This document shows, in pieces, positions 8,875 to 19,274 of a stretch of 39,544 nt of DNA. Below the pieces are notes generated by a model. It did no database searches. It was given only the letters and a program-made list of their open reading frames with translations, and was not told the DNA's origin. The position numbers and the translations under genes were made by a program. The first letter of the stretch is position 1; the number at the start of each line of letters is the position of its first letter. Origin of the DNA: Methylotenera sp. (GTDB taxonomy: Bacteria > Pseudomonadota > Gammaproteobacteria > Burkholderiales > Methylophilaceae); the NCBI GenBank assembly GCA_025359405.1, contig JANYGD010000084.1:1-39544 (forward strand). The letters are read 5' to 3'.

Positions 8875-9702
8875 TTACATTAGCGCATGTAAAAGCAAAG
8901 TCGCCACGGTTAAATCAGCGCTGGTACCGGGGTTAAGGCCACGTTTTTTAAGTGCACTATCAAACCCTAATAAAGCGGTTTGATAATTTTTTGGATTGTA
9001 AGCCTTTAAAAATTCTTCTTCGTGCGCAATGGCTTCGTTCTGCACCAAACCAGCAATCGTGTCGCCGTATTTGCGAGTAATATGACTATCCTTAAATTTC
9101 GCCATATAATGCAAATGCGCCGCCGTTGTAGCCCAAGCGGGGCGCTGCCATAGTGCAAATGCATGCTGATAACACGCCAAACCATCCAAAACATCAGAAA
9201 AATTGTTGGTATATTGCTGCGCAATCATATCTCTGGAAGCCGCTTCCTGCATGGCTTGCAGCAAGGTGCAATTGGCGGGTTGATGCACGTCGTATTTGCT
9301 GCTACCCAAGCCAGCTGGGTTCGCCAAAGCGATCGCCTTAAAGGTATCGTCCGCGTCTTTTTGTGTAGTATTGGCCAATACGCCAAAAAGCTTGGTCAAA
9401 TAATAAGTTTTGTCACCCACTATCAAAGCCGCGTGGATCAAGGGCGCACACAATAAAATGATGCCCAAATTTGTGTTCAAACCCACCAAGTCTTGTGTGG
9501 CTTGCACGCTCGCAAAAATACGCTCCCCCAAACCCAAATTGGGTTGAGTAATAACTTCCGAAACGACTTCTGCACTTTTAATTAAATCTTGCACCGTCAT
9601 ACCGTGACCATCGGCAAAAATGTGCACATTACCGGGCTTGAGTGCCTCAAGCTCTGCCATACAAGCGGCTTTGAAGGTTGCTGCTAGTTGTTGAGAATTC
9701 AT
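8875..9702 (-). CDS. Triphosphoribosyl-dephospho-CoA synthase family (CitG-like) protein of the H4MPT cluster
   Basis: AACMAELEALKPGNVHIFADGHGM, NTNLGIILLCAPL, LNPGTSADLTVATLLLHAL match CitG/MdcB-type motifs. Confidence 0.85.
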   Translation of the reverse strand: MNSQQLAATFKAACMAELEALKPGNVHIFADGHGMTVQDLIKSAEVVSEVITQPNLGLGERIFASVQATQDLVGLNTNLGIILLCAPLIHAALIVGDKTYYLTKLFGVLANTTQKDADDTFKAIALANPAGLGSSKYDVHQPANCTLLQAMQEAASRDMIAQQYTNNFSDVLDGLACYQHAFALWQRPAWATTAAHLHYMAKFKDSHITRKYGDTIAGLVQNEAIAHEEEFLKAYNPKNYQTALLGFDSALKKRGLNPGTSADLTVATLLLHALM

Positions 9703-10550
9703 ATTTTGCTTAAAAAATCATCTGTTAAAGTTTGCGCAATATTCACTGAAGTAACGCTCTGCAGGCCGCGCCAGGCTGGGATGCTATTCACTTCTAACAC
9801 CCACAATTTTCCATCTTTACCGCGAATCACATCCACACCGCAATAAGTAATGTCTAGCGCTGATGAGGCTTGCAGGGCGATTGTAAATACGTCTGCTTCC
9901 AGTGTCTTTTCGCATTTTGCGCCTTGCGCCACATTGTGCAACCAAGTTTCGCCAGTGCGCCGCATGGCTGCAACTACTTGATTATTCACTACAAACACAC
10001 GGTAATCGTACGGTGCTTCTATAAACCGCTGCAAGTAAAACACACCATCCACAAACACATCCATTGGCACTGGTGGTTTAAGTTTATCCACTAGCCGCAC
10101 GCCCGTGCCCTGCGAGCCAAATAGAGGCTTAATCACCAGCTGACCTTGTGTTCGAGTAATGTCATGAGCTTTTTGCCTTGATTCGCACACCCAAGTGCGT
10201 GGCGTTTCGATGCCATTTTGCTGCAACAAAAAACTGGTCATGGCCTTATCAACAGTGCGCTCAATCACTCTGCCATCGTTATAAATAAATACTCCTAGCG
10301 CTTTCAGCATGTGCAAAATATTCAAGCGCGTAGTAATTTGTTGTAGCGTTCCGCCAGCAATGCCGCGCACAAAAGCGGCTTTTGGAAGTGCACCAAAATG
10401 TGGGATTTTTATATGAGGTTTATCGTTAGAAAGGTCAATTACACAATCTTTCAAAGACACAAAAACCGCTTCTACACCTCGCACTGCAAAAGCTTGTTTT
10501 AGTTGCTCGCCATGCCAGCCCGCGTCATCTGTAAAAATTGGAATTTGCAT
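9699..10550 (-). CDS. RimK/MptN-type ATP-grasp glutamate ligase
   Basis: VIKPLFGSQGTGVRLV, YLQRFIEAPYDYRVFVVNNQVVAAMRR, YCGVDVIRGKDGKLWVLEVNSIPAWRGLQ. Confidence 0.85.
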   Translation of the reverse strand: MQIPIFTDDAGWHGEQLKQAFAVRGVEAVFVSLKDCVIDLSNDKPHIKIPHFGALPKAAFVRGIAGGTLQQITTRLNILHMLKALGVFIYNDGRVIERTVDKAMTSFLLQQNGIETPRTWVCESRQKAHDITRTQGQLVIKPLFGSQGTGVRLVDKLKPPVPMDVFVDGVFYLQRFIEAPYDYRVFVVNNQVVAAMRRTGETWLHNVAQGAKCEKTLEADVFTIALQASSALDITYCGVDVIRGKDGKLWVLEVNSIPAWRGLQSVTSVNIAQTLTDDFLSKI

Positions 10551-11521
10551 TAGTTGTTAAAAGATTTTTCAATCAAATCTTGGCTAAACTCGCCGCCGGC
10601 AAAGCTATTATTCGTCTCAAGGTTAGTAATCAGTACTTTCGCTGGTGAAAATAATAGTGGGTCGATTTGATAAAAATCCATATTGTAAGATTTGAATACT
10701 TCCGCAAAGGTTTTTCCGTAATCTTTTGAAGCGCAGCTTGGCAATTCTCGTGCTAATTTCTTGGCTTCATCGTCGCTGCAATTTACGTTTAACGCGACAA
10801 ATCCGCCAAATAAAATCGCGTCGTTGCTACGCCCCATTGCTGTCATAAAATCTTTAGAAACGGGTGGTAATAATGCTTCACCGCTTCCACTCACTATTTG
10901 CGTTAATGGAAAATGCAGCGTATGCGCCTTATGCAGCGCTACTTCTAGCACGCGCGCCACAATTTGCACTAGGCCTGAAACAGAGGTGGTTGGGGTTAAA
11001 ATAAAAGTAAGGTTTACAGCAGCAACACCAGTATCGCGCGCGACTTTTTCAATAATTTCCACAGGCGGGATTTTGTCTGTCTCTAGCACCAACACGGTTT
11101 TTTGCGTGTTGTCTTTATAGTTGAGTTCTTTAAATAATTCTTCGCGCTGGGCGATTGCTCTGGCTGGTCCGCTACCGAGCGAAAAAAACTTTTCATGGCT
11201 TAGCGCCCAGCCCGCATATTGGCTGCCAAGGCAGGCCAATACTGGGTTTTTAGCCTGCACGTTAATACTTAATGGCCAATCTTTAAAATTCGAATTGTTA
11301 TTAAGCTCTATTTTTCCTAAACCGCCCATGCAAATTTCCGCAATCAGGCGTCCCGCCTCAGCGCTGCCTTTATGTTGAATGCCTGCGTCAACAATAGTCG
11401 CGCCCGTTGCATGCTTCGAAACGCCAATATTTAGGCTATTTGCTTGCGAAATAAGTGTTTCGACTAATGGCTGGGTAAGCGCATTAATACTAGGCCATAG
11501 GCAAGTGTCTAGTTTTATCAT
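10550..11521 (-). CDS. mch: Methenyltetrahydromethanopterin cyclohydrolase
   Basis: DAGIQHKGSAEAGRLIAEICMGGLG, ACLGSQYAGWALS, LGSGPARAIAQREELF, MGRSNDAILFGG. Confidence 0.95.
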   Translation of the reverse strand: MIKLDTCLWPSINALTQPLVETLISQANSLNIGVSKHATGATIVDAGIQHKGSAEAGRLIAEICMGGLGKIELNNNSNFKDWPLSINVQAKNPVLACLGSQYAGWALSHEKFFSLGSGPARAIAQREELFKELNYKDNTQKTVLVLETDKIPPVEIIEKVARDTGVAAVNLTFILTPTTSVSGLVQIVARVLEVALHKAHTLHFPLTQIVSGSGEALLPPVSKDFMTAMGRSNDAILFGGFVALNVNCSDDEAKKLARELPSCASKDYGKTFAEVFKSYNMDFYQIDPLLFSPAKVLITNLETNNSFAGGEFSQDLIEKSFNN

Positions 11522-12605
11522 TCAGCATTTCTCTTAATTTTTTTGCGCGTTGTTGCACCAAAACATGTGCCGCTTCTGCATTTTCTGCCTGCGCTAGCAC
11601 ACTACAGATAGGTGTATTTTGAGAGATTTTAACACTAGATGCTTCGCCTTCCGCGCTTGGGATATCTGTCACCCAATCTGGCCAAGTGAAGTCTGCTGCA
11701 CTTCCTAAGTCATCGTCCGCGTACAAAATAAGTTGTGCATTTGATGTGTTCGCTTGCGGCTTAAAATCTATCAACTTGCCCGCGCAGCCTTCTAAATGTA
11801 AGTGAAGCAGGTTTTCGTACAAGTGAAATGTCGCGCTTAATCTTGGGTTGAGCTCCAAAATCCACAATGTTTCGCCGTCCAAAATGGCATCCAAATTATT
11901 GAGCCCACGCAAATTTAAGGCGCTCGTGAGTTGTTGCGCAGCATGCTTAAAGGTCGCACAAATATTGGGCTGCAGAGCAATAGCGCCAACCGCGCCCGCA
12001 AATCGATACGGCATTTCATTTGTAGGAGCAACCAATTGCTGATTAAAGTCAATTGTTTGCGCAGATTTTCCATCCGCCACAAACAGCATAGATATTGACG
12101 TTCCAGCAACTTTACGCTGAAAATAATTCCCTATTTTTGCCTGTTCAGCAGGCCGAATATGCATACCTCCCGAACCGCCAATTTTCTTTGCAAGCCAGTT
12201 ACTAGGAGCTTCTGGCAGCGCTAAACGTACTTCAGGATGCGTAATTTTTAAGTCATCCAGTAACTTAAAAAAATTAATATCTTTCGCTCTTTTCAGCACT
12301 TCTGGTGCATTACCCAAAAGCGGAACGCGTTCTGCCACCCAAGCTAGCAAATCCGATGCATTATCAAACAAACTGCCGTACAAAAAACCGTCAACATCCA
12401 CTAAATTAATGCTGGAAAAAATGCGCTTAAAATCATTTTCATCGACACCGTTTTCATGCATTTTTAGCTTGAAAGTTTGTATAGTTACGCGCTGTGTATC
12501 CTCATCTGCAAAGGCATCCAGCGCAATCACCTCGTAACCGCATGCCACTGCGGCTCGCGCATATCCACGCGCAGAAGGTGCCGCAATAATGAATTTTTTG
12601 CTCAC
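11490..12605 (-). CDS. ATP-grasp protein, OrfY of bacterial H4MPT clusters
   Basis: KFIIAAPSARGYARAAVACGYEVIALDAFADEDT, WLAKKIGGSGGMHIRPA, LWILELNPRLSATFHLYE; lies between mtdB and mch. Confidence 0.85.
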   Translation of the reverse strand: MSKKFIIAAPSARGYARAAVACGYEVIALDAFADEDTQRVTIQTFKLKMHENGVDENDFKRIFSSINLVDVDGFLYGSLFDNASDLLAWVAERVPLLGNAPEVLKRAKDINFFKLLDDLKITHPEVRLALPEAPSNWLAKKIGGSGGMHIRPAEQAKIGNYFQRKVAGTSISMLFVADGKSAQTIDFNQQLVAPTNEMPYRFAGAVGAIALQPNICATFKHAAQQLTSALNLRGLNNLDAILDGETLWILELNPRLSATFHLYENLLHLHLEGCAGKLIDFKPQANTSNAQLILYADDDLGSAADFTWPDWVTDIPSAEGEASSVKISQNTPICSVLAQAENAEAAHVLVQQRAKKLREMLNDKTRHLPMA

Positions 12606-12610
12606 AAAAC

Positions 12611-13516
12611 TTAAACCAAACTACGCGCCATTTCAAATGCAGCCATAAACTCCAAATACAGCGGTTTATCCCTAGTTTTTTCGGGCACCAACATTTGTTT
12701 TAGTAGATTGTGTTGCGTCGTGTATTTCAAATTGCCAATCGCCAGCGCGCCAATGCCAAGCACGTGGCAACCCGAAATTTCGATGCCATCCATCATCACC
12801 TCCACACCCTCCGCGCCAGAAGGCGCTACCGCATTCACATCTACTATAATTTTTAAGGTTTTAGAATGCGCAATTTGCGCTGTCGAAATCACGCGCACAC
12901 CAGCTGCAGCCGCACACAATACAACATCCGCGCCATCGAGAGTCGCTTGTTTTGCGGCTTCTGTCATGCCGCCCACAAAGCCGATATTAGTACCGTAGCG
13001 CAGGTTGTAATCGCTAGCCTTATCACGCGCACTTTCAAGGCTTCTATGTGCCACCAATTGCACCTGTGCGCCTTGCCTAGCGGCAATTATCGCCGCGCAG
13101 CCTCCCACTGGGCCAGTTGCCCCAAAAATAGCGATTTTCTTGTCTTTTAGGTTGGTTTTAAAATGTCGACTCAGGTGAAAATCCACCTTGGCCAGCATCG
13201 CCGCGGCAGTAGTGAATGCACCAGAAGGATCTGTAAAGATAGAAACTTGAAATGGCGGAAACGTGGCTTTTTTAGCGGCTTCAAACATATCCATCGCCAA
13301 ATCGATATCGCGTCCGCCAATAAAAATGGCTTGGCGCTTTTGCCCGTTGGCACTGCGAGAAAAAATTGCATCTTGCACCAAACCTGTCACTTCGCCCAAG
13401 TTGACATTTACATACGGCATAATCTTGTCAAAACCCCCGTCATACGCCATGTTTACGTCAAACGGACTAGCGTTTTTGGTGGAAGTAAATAAATGTAAAA
13501 TTGAGACTTTTTCCAT
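12611..13516 (-). CDS. mtdB: NAD(P)-dependent methylenetetrahydromethanopterin dehydrogenase
   Basis: FTSTKNASPFDVNMAYDGGFDKIMPY, IAIFGATGPVGGCAAIIAARQGAQVQLVAHR nucleotide-binding motif. Confidence 0.92.
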   Translation of the reverse strand: MEKVSILHLFTSTKNASPFDVNMAYDGGFDKIMPYVNVNLGEVTGLVQDAIFSRSANGQKRQAIFIGGRDIDLAMDMFEAAKKATFPPFQVSIFTDPSGAFTTAAAMLAKVDFHLSRHFKTNLKDKKIAIFGATGPVGGCAAIIAARQGAQVQLVAHRSLESARDKASDYNLRYGTNIGFVGGMTEAAKQATLDGADVVLCAAAAGVRVISTAQIAHSKTLKIIVDVNAVAPSGAEGVEVMMDGIEISGCHVLGIGALAIGNLKYTTQHNLLKQMLVPEKTRDKPLYLEFMAAFEMARSLV

Positions 13517-13525
13517 TAAAATGGT

Positions 13526-14476
13526 CTACTTTCTTTCAATACGCGCGCCGTGATTATTACCTCGGCAAACATTAAAACTTAAATTTGATTTTCCCGCAAA
13601 CGCTTGCTGAACGTTAGTTCTCAGGCGGCTTGCCTTCGCTTCATTTTCTAAAATCGCAAATCCAGTCGGTCCCCAAGAGCTTTGTCCCACGCACGCCACA
13701 CCATTTTGCTGCAAATAATGCAAGACGCTAGCAACATCTTGGCTAGCGTAGCGCCCGCCTTGAATTGGCGCAAAATAATCGCCATTATAAGCCTGCAAAT
13801 CTGCCATACATGCACCAAATACCAATAAATCTGCGCGCTGCAACGCTGGCAACATGTACAGCATGACTAAATCGCGCAATTGATGTTGGGCAGGTTGCAG
13901 CCTAGTAAAAACCTGAGCCTCAGCCGCGCCATGCACACCCACATGCGCACTATCTTGCACTAATAATACACTCCAAGTCTCAGGGAAAATTTCGCGCGCG
14001 ATAAGTTTGGGTACTCCGTCCGCCTCAGCGCGCCCATTATCCACTAGGGCGCCGCCTTGCTCAAAGGCTGCAATACCAATACCAGAACGACTTCCGCGCT
14101 GTGCATGCATAGCGATTTGCGGAATCGTTAAGCTTAGTTCAAATAACGTATTTAACCCCGCGCCTATCGCCAATGCCATTTGCGTACCCGAACCCAAGCC
14201 TGCATGTTCGGGTATTGATTGCAAGATTTTGAGTGAAAAATTTTCTTCTATTTTAAGTGATTTAGCTATATTTTCGACGATTTTAGCTATATTTTCTCTA
14301 CAGTTAGCATCAATTAGTGTTTTTTCGCTTTTTGAAATTTCTATTTGCGTGCAGGGTGCGTCTATGCTTGCCCCCAGACTGCCAAACATACGCCCTGCAC
14401 TGCCATTCAAGTCAAAAAACCCCATGTGCAATCTGGCGGTGGTCGTTACCAATACTTTATCGCCGTTAATATTCAT
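13526..14476 (-). CDS. Beta-ribofuranosylaminobenzene 5'-phosphate (RFAP) synthase, MptG-like
   Basis: VTTTARLHMGFFDLNGSAGRMFGSLGASIDAPC and IPEHAGLGSGTQMALAIGAGL (GHMP-kinase-like). Start trimmed from 14563 to MNINGDKVL. Confidence 0.88.
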   Translation of the reverse strand: MNINGDKVLVTTTARLHMGFFDLNGSAGRMFGSLGASIDAPCTQIEISKSEKTLIDANCRENIAKIVENIAKSLKIEENFSLKILQSIPEHAGLGSGTQMALAIGAGLNTLFELSLTIPQIAMHAQRGSRSGIGIAAFEQGGALVDNGRAEADGVPKLIAREIFPETWSVLLVQDSAHVGVHGAAEAQVFTRLQPAQHQLRDLVMLYMLPALQRADLLVFGACMADLQAYNGDYFAPIQGGRYASQDVASVLHYLQQNGVACVGQSSWGPTGFAILENEAKASRLRTNVQQAFAGKSNLSFNVCRGNNHGARIERK

Positions 14477-14599
14477 ATTGATAGCTATTTTAACGCAAAC
14501 GCTCAGATTGGCGTGGCCATTAATGTAACGTGACAAAAGCACGCTATTTTGGCAAAATGGCATATTAATTGGTGCACGGCAACATTTAAGGGATAAAGA

Positions 14600-16969
14600 A
14601 TGTCAGCATACGCAATTCCATTTGAACGACTTCGCAACACTGATGTAGGCTCTGTTGGCGGCAAAAATGCCTCCTTAGGCGAAATGATTTCGCAACTCTC
14701 TGCCAAAGGAGTGCGCGTGCCTACTGGCTTTGCGACCACTGCGCACGCTTATCGTGAATTTTTAGCACAAGGTGGCTTAGATAAAAAAATTAATGATTTG
14801 TTGGATAAATTAGACGCAGATGACACGCAAGCATTAGCAATTTGTGGCAAACAAATTCGCGCTTGGATTATGGATGCCCCCTTCCCTGCAGCTTTAAATG
14901 CTGCGATTGCAGAAAATTACGCGCGATTAACCGACAACTCAGCCGCTGGCACCACGTTTGCTGTGCGTTCCTCCGCAACAGCCGAAGATTTGCCCGATGC
15001 CTCGTTTGCAGGACAGCAAGAAAGTTTTTTAAACATTCACGGCTTGGATAATATTAATCACGCCATTAAAGAAGTGTTCGCCTCGCTTTATAACGACCGC
15101 GCCATTTCGTACCGTGGGCACAAAGGTTTTGTTCATGCCGACGTAGCTTTGTCTGCTGGCATTCAACAAATGGTGCGCTCTGACATTGGCTGCGCTGGCG
15201 TCATGTTTACTATTGATACCGAATCTGGCTTCAAAGATGTGGCGTTTATTACATCAAGTTATGGCTTGGGCGAGACTGTGGTACAAGGTGCAGTGAACCC
15301 TGATGAATTTTATGTGCACAAACCATTGTTGGCGCTTGGCAAACCAGCCATCGTACGTCGGACCATGGGCTCTAAGCTCATCAAAATGGTGTTTAGCGAT
15401 GCCACACAAGCTGGGAAAAGTACCAATACGGTTGATGTGAATCAAGCAGAATCTGAGCGTTATTCGCTAACCGACGCAGACATCTTAGAACTTGCCACTT
15501 ACGCCATGACCATTGAGGCGCACTATGGTTGTGCTATGGATATTGAATGGGGTAAAAACGGCTTGGATGGCAAGTTATATATCTTGCAAGCACGGCCTGA
15601 GACGGTGAAATCGCAAGAATCATTAAGCAATGTAACTGAATCTTATAAACTGCAAAAGCATTCTGCCAAGCCATTAGTTGCTGGTCGCGCCGTCACGCAA
15701 AAAGTGGGCGTTGGGCCGGTTAGAATCGTACTAGACCCAGCTGACATGCACTTAGTGCAGCCTGGCGATATTTTGGTAGCCGATATGACCGACCCGAACT
15801 GGGAGCCCGTAATGAAGCGCGCTTCTGCGCTTGTCACCAATCGTGGCGGCCGCACTTGTCATGCGGCGATTATCGCGCGCGAGCTGGGCATTCCGGCCAT
15901 TGTAGGCTCAGTCAACGCGACTGATTTGCTGCGTGAAGGCGAAATTGTTACCGTATCTTGTGCCGAAGGCGAAACCGGCTTTGTATACCACGGCGCGCTA
16001 GATTTTGAAGTGAGTAGCCAAGCAAACAGCAAATTACCGACACCGCCCTGCAAAATCATGATGAACGTGGGCAACCCCGATATGGCGTTTAGCTTTGCGC
16101 AAATTCCCAATGACGGCGTGGGTTTGGCACGGCTTGAATTTGTGATCAACAATATGGTTGGCATTCACCCCAAAGCCATATTAAACGCAGATGCCATGCC
16201 ATCTGCGATTCAAGCAATTATAAAGAGCCGCGCTAGGGGTTACGCAAATCCTAAACAATTTTACATTGATAAAGTGGCTGAAGGCGTGGCGACCATTGCT
16301 GCGGCGTTTTACCCAAAGCCAGTCATCGTGCGCACTTCTGATTTCAAATCGAACGAGTACAAGAAGTTGGTCGGTGGCGACATTTATGAGCCAGATGAAG
16401 AAAACCCGATGATTGGTTTCCGCGGCGCAGCGCGCTATATGGCGGAAGACTTTCAGGAATGTTTTGCTATGGAATTAACTGCCATGAAAAAGGTGCGCAA
16501 CGAAATGGGCTTAACCAATGTGGAGTTAATGTTGCCGTTTGTGCGCACGCTGGATGAAGCCAAAACGGTAACTGAAATTATGGCGCAACATGGTTTAAAA
16601 CGTGGCGAAAATGGTTTGCGATTGATTATGATGTGCGAAATTCCATCCAATGCGCTGTTAGCTGAGCAGTTTTTGGAATATTTCGATGGTTTTTCAATCG
16701 GTTCAAACGACCTTACTCAGCTTACGTTGGGCATGGATAGAGACTCTGGCATCTTGGCTGATGGCTTTGATGAGCGTAATGACGCGGTGAAAGTGTTGCT
16801 AAAAATGGCGATAAACACTTGCAACCGCTTAGGCAAATACGTCGGCATCTGCGGCCAGGGGCCGTCCGATCATCCCGACTTTGCCGAATGGCTAGTGGCA
16901 GAAGGCATACAATCTGTCTCGCTCAACCCTGATACCGTGATTGCCACTTGGCAGCGTTTGACTAAATAG
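14600..16969 (+). CDS. ppsA: Phosphoenolpyruvate synthase
   Basis: Full length: [69 protein letters not shown]. Confidence 0.97.
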   Translation: MSAYAIPFERLRNTDVGSVGGKNASLGEMISQLSAKGVRVPTGFATTAHAYREFLAQGGLDKKINDLLDKLDADDTQALAICGKQIRAWIMDAPFPAALNAAIAENYARLTDNSAAGTTFAVRSSATAEDLPDASFAGQQESFLNIHGLDNINHAIKEVFASLYNDRAISYRGHKGFVHADVALSAGIQQMVRSDIGCAGVMFTIDTESGFKDVAFITSSYGLGETVVQGAVNPDEFYVHKPLLALGKPAIVRRTMGSKLIKMVFSDATQAGKSTNTVDVNQAESERYSLTDADILELATYAMTIEAHYGCAMDIEWGKNGLDGKLYILQARPETVKSQESLSNVTESYKLQKHSAKPLVAGRAVTQKVGVGPVRIVLDPADMHLVQPGDILVADMTDPNWEPVMKRASALVTNRGGRTCHAAIIARELGIPAIVGSVNATDLLREGEIVTVSCAEGETGFVYHGALDFEVSSQANSKLPTPPCKIMMNVGNPDMAFSFAQIPNDGVGLARLEFVINNMVGIHPKAILNADAMPSAIQAIIKSRARGYANPKQFYIDKVAEGVATIAAAFYPKPVIVRTSDFKSNEYKKLVGGDIYEPDEENPMIGFRGAARYMAEDFQECFAMELTAMKKVRNEMGLTNVELMLPFVRTLDEAKTVTEIMAQHGLKRGENGLRLIMMCEIPSNALLAEQFLEYFDGFSIGSNDLTQLTLGMDRDSGILADGFDERNDAVKVLLKMAINTCNRLGKYVGICGQGPSDHPDFAEWLVAEGIQSVSLNPDTVIATWQRLTK

Positions 16970-17781
16970 TGCAGATACAGCGCACGGTATTCTTTATCTC
17001 TGACGGCACGGGCATTACTGCGGGTGCACTTGGGCAACTGCTCGCGCATTTTCCGCAAACACATTTTGCGCAAATTAGATTGCCATTTACCGATTCAAAC
17101 CAAAAAATTGATGACGCCAAACAGCGCATTCTCATTGCCAAAGCGGCCGATGGCATGCGTCCCGTGGTGATTATGTCGCTAGGTAATATTGAGCATCGCG
17201 CGCTGCTTAAAGAGGCTGATGCCTATTTTATTGACTTATTTAACACGTTTATCGACCCACTAGGGCTGGAACTAGCACAGGAACCGCTGACAGGCAAAGG
17301 CATTGCGCACAGTGTGATGGGTAACAGCTACCACGAGCGCATGGAAGCAATTAATTTTACGCTACACCACGACGACGGCATGACGCATTCTGGGCTTGAG
17401 GAAGCGCAAGTGATTTTGATTGGTGTTTCGCGTTGCGGCAAAACGCCCACTAGCATTTTTCTTGCTATGCAATTTGGCATAAAAGCGGCCAACTATCCGC
17501 TTATTCCAGAAGATTTTGAGCGCGGTGCATTACCAAGTGAGCTATCAAAATATACCGATAAGCTATTTGGTTTAACCATTAAAGCTGAGCGTTTACACTC
17601 TGTACGCAGCGAACGACGGCCAGATAGCGTCTACGCCTCACTTGAAAACTGTCGCAAAGAAATCGCCACCGCAGAAAATTTAATGAAAAAAGCCGGCGTG
17701 CCTTGTGCCGATTCAACTAGCCGTTCGATTGAAGAATTATCCGCAATTATTCTGCAAAAAATACGTAATCACGTTGAATAA
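16969..17781 (+). CDS. ppsR: PEP synthase regulatory protein (kinase/pyrophosphorylase, DUF299)
   Basis: GTG start shares one base with the ppsA stop; RTVFFISDGTGITAGALGQLLAHF, VILIGVSRCGKTPTSIFLA. Confidence 0.95.
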   Translation: MQIQRTVFFISDGTGITAGALGQLLAHFPQTHFAQIRLPFTDSNQKIDDAKQRILIAKAADGMRPVVIMSLGNIEHRALLKEADAYFIDLFNTFIDPLGLELAQEPLTGKGIAHSVMGNSYHERMEAINFTLHHDDGMTHSGLEEAQVILIGVSRCGKTPTSIFLAMQFGIKAANYPLIPEDFERGALPSELSKYTDKLFGLTIKAERLHSVRSERRPDSVYASLENCRKEIATAENLMKKAGVPCADSTSRSIEELSAIILQKIRNHVE

Positions 17782-17789
17782 TTACAAAG

Positions 17790-19133
17790 TTACATCAAAA
17801 TATGATGTAGCAATCCAAATAGCGCGAATGCGCCAATTAATTTAATCATATTTAGCTTAAATTTAAACAAAGCAAACCCCGCCACCAGCGTTGCCCCCAG
17901 GGCGACCCAATCAATACTTGCCTGCAAACCACTTGGCCAAAAAATATGCATGGCGAAAAACACCGCTAAGCTTGCAATTACACCCACTACGGCGGCGGTA
18001 ATAGCTGTCAGCGGCGCGGTAAGCTTGAGATTATTTTGTGTAGATTCAATAAATGGCGCGCCGACAAATATAAAAATAAATGAAGGCAAAAACGTAAAAA
18101 ACGTGACTATACAAGCCGCCATAATGGCCGCTACTAGCGGGTCAGCAATGGGCGCTTGGCTCCAGCCACCCACAAAACCCACAAACGCCACCACCATAAT
18201 CAATGGGCCTGGTGTAGTTTCGCCTAACGCTAAGCCGTCCATCATTTGTGTAGATGTTAGCCAGTTGTAGTGTGTCACCGCGCCTTGATACACATAAGGC
18301 AGCACCGCATACGCGCCGCCAAATGTCAGCAATGCCGCTTTGGTAAAAAACCAACCCATTTGCGTAAATGTGGCATCCCAACCATAGCGCAACACCAATA
18401 GCAGCATGGCTGATAGCCAAATTGCTACGCCAATTGCTAAGAACTTAAACAATCCACGCATGCTAAACATTGCGTGCGCAGGTGTCGGCGAATCGTCATC
18501 AATGACAGCTTTGCCAAAGTGTTTATCGGCCGCTTTGTGACCACTGCCGCCAGCAAATAAATTAGGCACAAAGCGATTACCCAAATAACCTAGCGCAGCA
18601 GCAGTCAATACTATTAACGGAAACGGTATTTTAAACGCTGTAATCGCTACAAATGAAGCTGCAGCAATGCCCCAGAGAGCAATATTCTTAAGGACTCTGG
18701 AACCTATTCTATACGCTGCAAATAACACAATCGCCACTACCGCAGGTTTAATGCCATACAGCACGCCCGCCACGCTGGGCAGGTTGCCAAATCGCATATA
18801 AATGTAGCTGAGCAGCATTAAAATGAGCAACGATGGCAATACAAACAAACCGCCAGCAATGATTCCGCCGCGCGTTTTGTGCATCAACCAACCGATGTAA
18901 GTTGCCAATTGCTGCGCCTCTGGCCCAGGTAACACCATACAATAATTCAGTGCATGCAAAAAACGCTTTTCAGAAATCCAGCGTTTATTCTCTACCAAAT
19001 CGTGATGCATAATCGCAATCTGCCCAGCAGGCCCGCCAAAGCTGATAAAACCCAGCTTTAACCAATACCAAAAAGCTTCTTTTAAGGTTGGCTTTGGTGG
19101 AGTTTCCGTTATTAAATATTTCATAAAAATCAC
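17790..19133 (-). CDS. chrA: Chromate efflux transporter, long-chain type
   Basis: FWYWLKLGFISFGGPAGQIAIMH, LPGPEAQQLATYIGW, FGGAYAVLPYVYQGAV, LGETTPGPLIMVVAFVGF duplicated halves. Confidence 0.93.
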   Translation of the reverse strand: MIFMKYLITETPPKPTLKEAFWYWLKLGFISFGGPAGQIAIMHHDLVENKRWISEKRFLHALNYCMVLPGPEAQQLATYIGWLMHKTRGGIIAGGLFVLPSLLILMLLSYIYMRFGNLPSVAGVLYGIKPAVVAIVLFAAYRIGSRVLKNIALWGIAAASFVAITAFKIPFPLIVLTAAALGYLGNRFVPNLFAGGSGHKAADKHFGKAVIDDDSPTPAHAMFSMRGLFKFLAIGVAIWLSAMLLLVLRYGWDATFTQMGWFFTKAALLTFGGAYAVLPYVYQGAVTHYNWLTSTQMMDGLALGETTPGPLIMVVAFVGFVGGWSQAPIADPLVAAIMAACIVTFFTFLPSFIFIFVGAPFIESTQNNLKLTAPLTAITAAVVGVIASLAVFFAMHIFWPSGLQASIDWVALGATLVAGFALFKFKLNMIKLIGAFALFGLLHHILM

Positions 19134-19274
19134 TAAATAATAATCACAATTTGATTGTATCTATTAATTTGCGCAATAACAAAAAACTCTAATAATCCAT
19201 TGGCACGCAAAATGCTTAATCCTAATTACTAGCAATTTACTAGTGTTTAAAGATACAGAAAGGTTAGGTTTAAT

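Noticed and set aside
17790-17815. TACATCA/TGATGTA inverted repeat at the chrA 3' end as a terminator
   Set aside because: Seven AT-rich base pairs overlapping the chrA stop with no T-run; too weak to call.
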